Source: Candidatus Paracaedibacteraceae bacterium (GTDB lineage: Bacteria > Pseudomonadota > Alphaproteobacteria > Paracaedibacterales > Paracaedibacteraceae). From it: a stretch of DNA of 64,000 nt. Positions 60,483-64,000 of the stretch are shown in pieces. The position numbers and the translations under genes are program-made. Every line of letters begins with the position of its first letter. The first letter of the stretch is position 1. The notes beneath the pieces were generated by a model. The model saw nothing but the letters and a program-made list of their open reading frames with translations, did no database searches and was not told the origin of the DNA. The DNA is taken from contig JAHBYH010000004.1 in assembly GCA_019636055.1 (NCBI GenBank), positions 1-64,000 of the forward strand, given 5' to 3'.

Positions 60483-62372
60483 ATGCCAATTTCGCGCGCT
60501 CAGAATCATACGGAATATCTAGGTAATTATAAGAGATCTCTAGAGAATCCCGAATCTTTTTGGTTCGAAGAAGGTAAGCGCTTGACTTGGTCTCAGCCCT
60601 ATTCAAAGGCTATGGATGCATCATTTGATCCCCAGAACCATCATTTAAATTGGTTTGTTGGCGGAGCCCTTAATGTCAGTGTCAACTGCTTGGATCGTCA
60701 TTTGTCCGATAGGCCAGCGATTATCTGGGAGGGGGATAATCCCACAGAATCTAAGACACTTTCATTCAAAGAGCTGTATGAACAAGTCTGTAAGTTTGCT
60801 CATGTCCTGAAAAATCAAGGAATACAAAAGGGAGACAGGGTTGTTTTGTATTTGCCGATGATCCCCGAGGCTGCTGTAGCCATGCTGGCTTGCACTCGAA
60901 TTGGTGCTGTGCATTCAGTTGTGTTTGGTGGTTTTTCGCCTGAATCCTTGGCGAGCCGGATCGAAGATTGCCAGGCAAAAATTGTTGTCACCTCAAACGT
61001 TAGCCTTCGTGGCGGTAAAGTTATTCCTTTGAAGGATAGTGTGGATCAAGCAATGACCTTCTCTGGTACAGAATGTGTTCAACGTGTGATTGTGGTGCAG
61101 CGAACGGGTGATGCTGTTTCTTGGGGGGAACGTGATCGTTGGTATCATGACTTAATGCAGACGGCTAGTTCATATTGTCCTGCCGAAGACATGGCATCCG
61201 AGGATCCATTGTTTGTTCTGTATACGTCCGGATCGACGGGGAAACCTAAGGGGGTCCTTCATACGACCGGGGGGTATTTACTCCATGCAAATATGACTTT
61301 TGATCATGTGTTTGCACCAGAATCTGATTCAATCTTTTGGTGCACGGCGGATATCGGTTGGATCACAGGGCATTCCTATGTGGTTTATGGTGCCTTAAGT
61401 AATGGGTGTACGACATTAATGTTCGAGGGAGTCCCTAATTATCCAGAGTCAGATCGGTTTTGGCAAGTTGTGGATAAACACAAAGTAACGCATTTCTATA
61501 CAGCGCCCACGGCGATCCGATCATTGATTCGGGCAGGAGATGATTATCTTCACACAACAAAGCGTACAAGTCTGAAAGTCTTGGGAAGTGTGGGGGAGCC
61601 TATTGATCCTGCATCGTGGCAATGGTATTTCGATAAAGTTGGTTTGGGACGTTGTCCGATTGTTGATACGTGGTGGCAGACTGAAACGGGTGGTCTCATG
61701 ATTACACCGTTGGCGGGTGTAACATCTCTAAAACCAGGGTCGGCAACATTTCCGTTTTATGGGGTTGAGCCAGCACTTGTCAATGCCGAAGGACAAGAGA
61801 TTAAGGGGGAAGGATCAGGCAATCTCGTCATTAAACGTCCATGGCCGGGGCAAGCTCGGACACTGTATCAAAATCATTCGCGATTTATTGAGACTTATTT
61901 TTCAACCTATCCTGGAACGTATTTCACAGGGGATGGTTGCCACAGGGATAAGGATGGATATTACTGGATTACAGGTCGTGTTGATGATGTGATTAATGTG
62001 TCAGGACACCGTATCGGGACAGCAGAAATTGAGGCGGTTCTTGATGAACATCCTGCGATTGTCGAGTCAGCAGTTGTGGGGTTTCCTCATGAAATTAAAG
62101 GGCAGGGCATTTATGCGTATGTGGTATTGGACCCTCATTGTAACGACCCAGTTACAGACAAGCAGATTAATGATTGGGTTCGCAAGTGTGTTGGGGCAAT
62201 TGCAAGCTTAGACAAGGTGCAATTTGCAGGTCATTTGCCAAAGACACGATCCGGTAAAGTCATGCGTCGAATCTTGAGGAAGATTGCAGCCGGTGAGACT
62301 GATAGTCTGGGCGACTTGTCAACCCTGCTTGATCCGACAGTGGTTGAGGATTTAATCAAGGGAAAAATTTGA
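60483..62372 (+). CDS. acsA: Acetyl-CoA synthetase-family acyl-CoA ligase
   Basis: The 629-residue AMP-forming ligase has the ACAS N-terminal region ([25 protein letters not shown]). The ATP loop is [15 protein letters not shown], the core is [10 protein letters not shown], then [25 protein letters not shown]. The catalytic lysine is in [11 protein letters not shown]. Acetate (or propionate) is turned into acetyl-CoA. Length and motifs fit Acs; the precise acyl substrate is uncertain, and propionyl-CoA synthetase is an alternative. GGAGGGG lies just before ATG 60483. Confidence 0.93.
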   Translation: MPISRAQNHTEYLGNYKRSLENPESFWFEEGKRLTWSQPYSKAMDASFDPQNHHLNWFVGGALNVSVNCLDRHLSDRPAIIWEGDNPTESKTLSFKELYEQVCKFAHVLKNQGIQKGDRVVLYLPMIPEAAVAMLACTRIGAVHSVVFGGFSPESLASRIEDCQAKIVVTSNVSLRGGKVIPLKDSVDQAMTFSGTECVQRVIVVQRTGDAVSWGERDRWYHDLMQTASSYCPAEDMASEDPLFVLYTSGSTGKPKGVLHTTGGYLLHANMTFDHVFAPESDSIFWCTADIGWITGHSYVVYGALSNGCTTLMFEGVPNYPESDRFWQVVDKHKVTHFYTAPTAIRSLIRAGDDYLHTTKRTSLKVLGSVGEPIDPASWQWYFDKVGLGRCPIVDTWWQTETGGLMITPLAGVTSLKPGSATFPFYGVEPALVNAEGQEIKGEGSGNLVIKRPWPGQARTLYQNHSRFIETYFSTYPGTYFTGDGCHRDKDGYYWITGRVDDVINVSGHRIGTAEIEAVLDEHPAIVESAVVGFPHEIKGQGIYAYVVLDPHCNDPVTDKQINDWVRKCVGAIASLDKVQFAGHLPKTRSGKVMRRILRKIAAGETDSLGDLSTLLDPTVVEDLIKGKI

Positions 62373-62471
62373 CTATTTATGTAAAACGAAGTTGATCATA
62401 TTTCATCTTGGAAGAGAATTAGAAAATGCGGTATGATTATATCCAAGTGTCTTTAGTTCACCGAGGTAAAA

Positions 62472-63554
62472 TTGACAAAAAAAATTGGTGTTTTAACAAG
62501 TGGTGGTGATTGTGCAGGGTTGAATGCCGCAGTTCGCGCTATTGTTTATCGAGCCATTGAGGAATATGGCTGGGATGTTTACGGTATTACCAATGGAACA
62601 ACGGGTCTGATTAATCGTCCGTTGCAATATACAAAGCTTACTCGTGAAATGTGTGATACGGCAATGTTGCGCAGTGGCGGTACGCGCCTTGGGACAACCA
62701 ATAAAGCTAATCCGTTTGCATTTCCAACGACAGATGGTGCTATAGATCGTTCTCAGGAGTTTATCGATGGCTATCGTGAGCTAGGCTTAGACGCTCTGAT
62801 TGGGATTGGTGGTGATGGTAGCCTTGATATCCTTAAGCGACTGGCCGACAAAGGGGAATTTGATCTTGTGGCTATCCCCAAGACTATTGATAATGATTTA
62901 GGGCTCACGGAAAATGCGATTGGCTATTCTACGGCGGTTGAAGTTGCTATGGTAGCTTTGGATCATTTACAGCCAACAGCAGCGAGTCATCAACGGGTTA
63001 TGATCCTTGAAGTGATGGGGCGTGATGCTGGGCATATTGCAATGGCTGCTGGGATTGCTGGGGGTGCCGATGTTATTCTTGTTCCTGAAATATCCTATCG
63101 GATTGATAATATTTGCGCTAAAATTCGCTCTTTGGCAGAGACACAAGGTAGAAATTTTGCCTTAGTGATTGTTGCCGAGGCTGTTAAAGATGAAAACGGT
63201 GAACCTGTCATTGTCTCTCAAAAATTTGAACGCATTCGTTATGGGGGGATTGGCCATTATATTGGTGATAAAATCGCTGAACGTATTGGTGCTGATGTCC
63301 GTGTTACGTCTTTGGGGCACATCCAACGAGGAGGGCAACCCAATGCACTTGACCGGATTATTGCATCTGCTTTTGGCGTTCATGCTGTTGATTTGATTGC
63401 CGAAGGCAAGACAGATCGAATGGTTGCTTGGCAAAATCGTCGTGTAGTTGACGTGCCGATTGCAGATGCTATTGAGGGATATCAGGCTTTGTCTATTGAT
63501 GATGTTTTGGTTACAACAGCTCGTGGTCTTGGTATTTGTTTAGGGGATAATTGA
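62472..63554 (+). CDS. pfkA: 6-phosphofructokinase, group III type
   Basis: Phosphorylates fructose 6-phosphate. The 360-residue protein begins KKIGVLTSGGDCAGLNAAVRAIV, has GGDGSLDIL, PKTIDNDL and EVMGRDAGHIAMAAGIAGGAD, and the effector-side LGHIQRGGQPNALDRIIA. Lys in PKTIDND is typical of pyrophosphate-using or group III enzymes, while Gly in GGDGS favours ATP, so the phosphoryl donor is uncertain. Start is TTG 62472 with GAGG seven bases upstream. It overlaps plsY by one base (TGATG). Confidence 0.92.
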   Translation: MTKKIGVLTSGGDCAGLNAAVRAIVYRAIEEYGWDVYGITNGTTGLINRPLQYTKLTREMCDTAMLRSGGTRLGTTNKANPFAFPTTDGAIDRSQEFIDGYRELGLDALIGIGGDGSLDILKRLADKGEFDLVAIPKTIDNDLGLTENAIGYSTAVEVAMVALDHLQPTAASHQRVMILEVMGRDAGHIAMAAGIAGGADVILVPEISYRIDNICAKIRSLAETQGRNFALVIVAEAVKDENGEPVIVSQKFERIRYGGIGHYIGDKIAERIGADVRVTSLGHIQRGGQPNALDRIIASAFGVHAVDLIAEGKTDRMVAWQNRRVVDVPIADAIEGYQALSIDDVLVTTARGLGICLGDN

Positions 63555-64000
63555 TGCCAAACACTCTTATCTTTGCTATTTCCTATATTTTAGGGTCAAT
63601 CCCCTTTGGGTTATTATTCGTGAGATTAGCCGGAAAGGGTGATATTCGTGATATTGGGTCTGGCAATATTGGGACGACAAATGTTTTGCGGACAGGCAGT
63701 AAACTGCTCGCGGTTGGGACTTTGCTAGCGGATGCCGGCAAAGGCATCGCTGCTGTCATGATGGCGCGGTATTTTGATTTATCAAATGTTGATGTTGCGA
63801 TCACGGGTTTTATTGTTGTGGCGGCTCATATTTTCCCTGTTTGGTTGATGTTTAAAGGCGGCAAGGGTGTTGCAACGGCTCTTGGGGTATATTTTGCCCT
63901 AAATCCAATTTTAGGTGCTATGGTTTTAGTTACATGGATTGTCGTTGCCAAACTGTTTAGAATCTCATCCTTGTCGGCGCTGATCGCTCTTTTCATGGCG
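63554..64000 (+). CDS. plsY: Acyl-phosphate glycerol-3-phosphate acyltransferase PlsY, cut by window edge
   Basis: The visible 149 residues match PlsY: an N-terminal helix SYILGSIPFGLLFVRLAGKGDIRDIGSGNIGTTNVLRTG (motif 1 with the SGNIG Asn), then helices and KGGKGVATALGVYFAL (motif 2). PlsY makes lysophosphatidate with PlsX-derived acyl phosphate, an inner-membrane enzyme. It begins one base inside the pfkA stop, so it is coupled to it. The gene runs off the right edge without a stop. Confidence 0.95.
   Translation, partial: MPNTLIFAISYILGSIPFGLLFVRLAGKGDIRDIGSGNIGTTNVLRTGSKLLAVGTLLADAGKGIAAVMMARYFDLSNVDVAITGFIVVAAHIFPVWLMFKGGKGVATALGVYFALNPILGAMVLVTWIVVAKLFRISSLSALIALFMA

Overview
The window reads as one chromosome segment of a low-GC alphaproteobacterium with an intracellular or host-associated life, most like the Holosporales (Caedibacter / Paracaedibacter / Odyssella type). 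This placement is inference. It rests on alphaproteobacterial markers (a complex I NDUFS4-like subunit, the ctaB - small CoxF-like gene - ctaG block, ThiYXZ import, complete Era/RecO and RsmH/FtsL/FtsI sets), on AT-rich DNA, and on several Sec-exported or type-I-exported proteins with eukaryote-facing features. No rRNA, CRISPR array, transposase or prophage was seen. Two tRNAs are present: Asn(GUU) and Pro(UGG).

Layout. 1-2.4 kb is an AT-rich accessory island on the minus strand: a SIR2-like DUF4917 protein, a HEPN-type DUF3644 protein whose last ~65 codons are out of frame, and a small multi-spanning membrane protein. The three are packed head to tail with strong ribosome binding sites. It looks like an undescribed NAD/RNase-type defence operon and is the best candidate for a new system here. 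2.4-9.5 kb holds small metal-binding proteins, an APC permease, a hydrolase and a minus-strand run ygjP-like - miaA - thiY - thiX - thiZ. 9.7-13.5 kb has an exported methyltransferase-like protein, then era-recO. 14-20 kb has tRNA-Asn, a FadL porin, a DUF2147 protein and a shortened dcw cluster (mraZ-rsmH-ftsL-ftsI) behind a clear MraZ operator of ATGGG boxes spaced 10 bp apart. 20-29.6 kb mixes housekeeping genes (LOG family, trmN6-like, ispB-like, HI0933 flavoprotein, folC, a TlpA-like thioredoxin, tdk, tRNA-Pro, NDUFS4-like) with two exported oddities: a ClpX/HslU-like AAA+ protein carrying two nuclear-localisation-like basic motifs, and an APH/choline-kinase-like protein.

29.7-45.2 kb contains parE, gltX, cysS, trmJ-like, a 1452-residue cadherin-repeat / glycine-rich / RTX adhesin, a rhodanese, amn, ftsY, a class I aldolase, efp and suhB. 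45.2-50.3 kb has a SNF2 helicase among orphan secreted small proteins. 50.4-64 kb has rseP-bamA, ffh, lolC-lolD, ctaB - CoxF-like - ctaG, acs, pfk and the start of plsY, running off the right edge.

Two copies of a ~120 bp hairpin-ended repeat (48.1 and 60.3 kb) have end stems that differ by compensating base changes. Most housekeeping genes are ordinary and complete. The unusual content is the island at the left edge, the exported proteins and the repeats.
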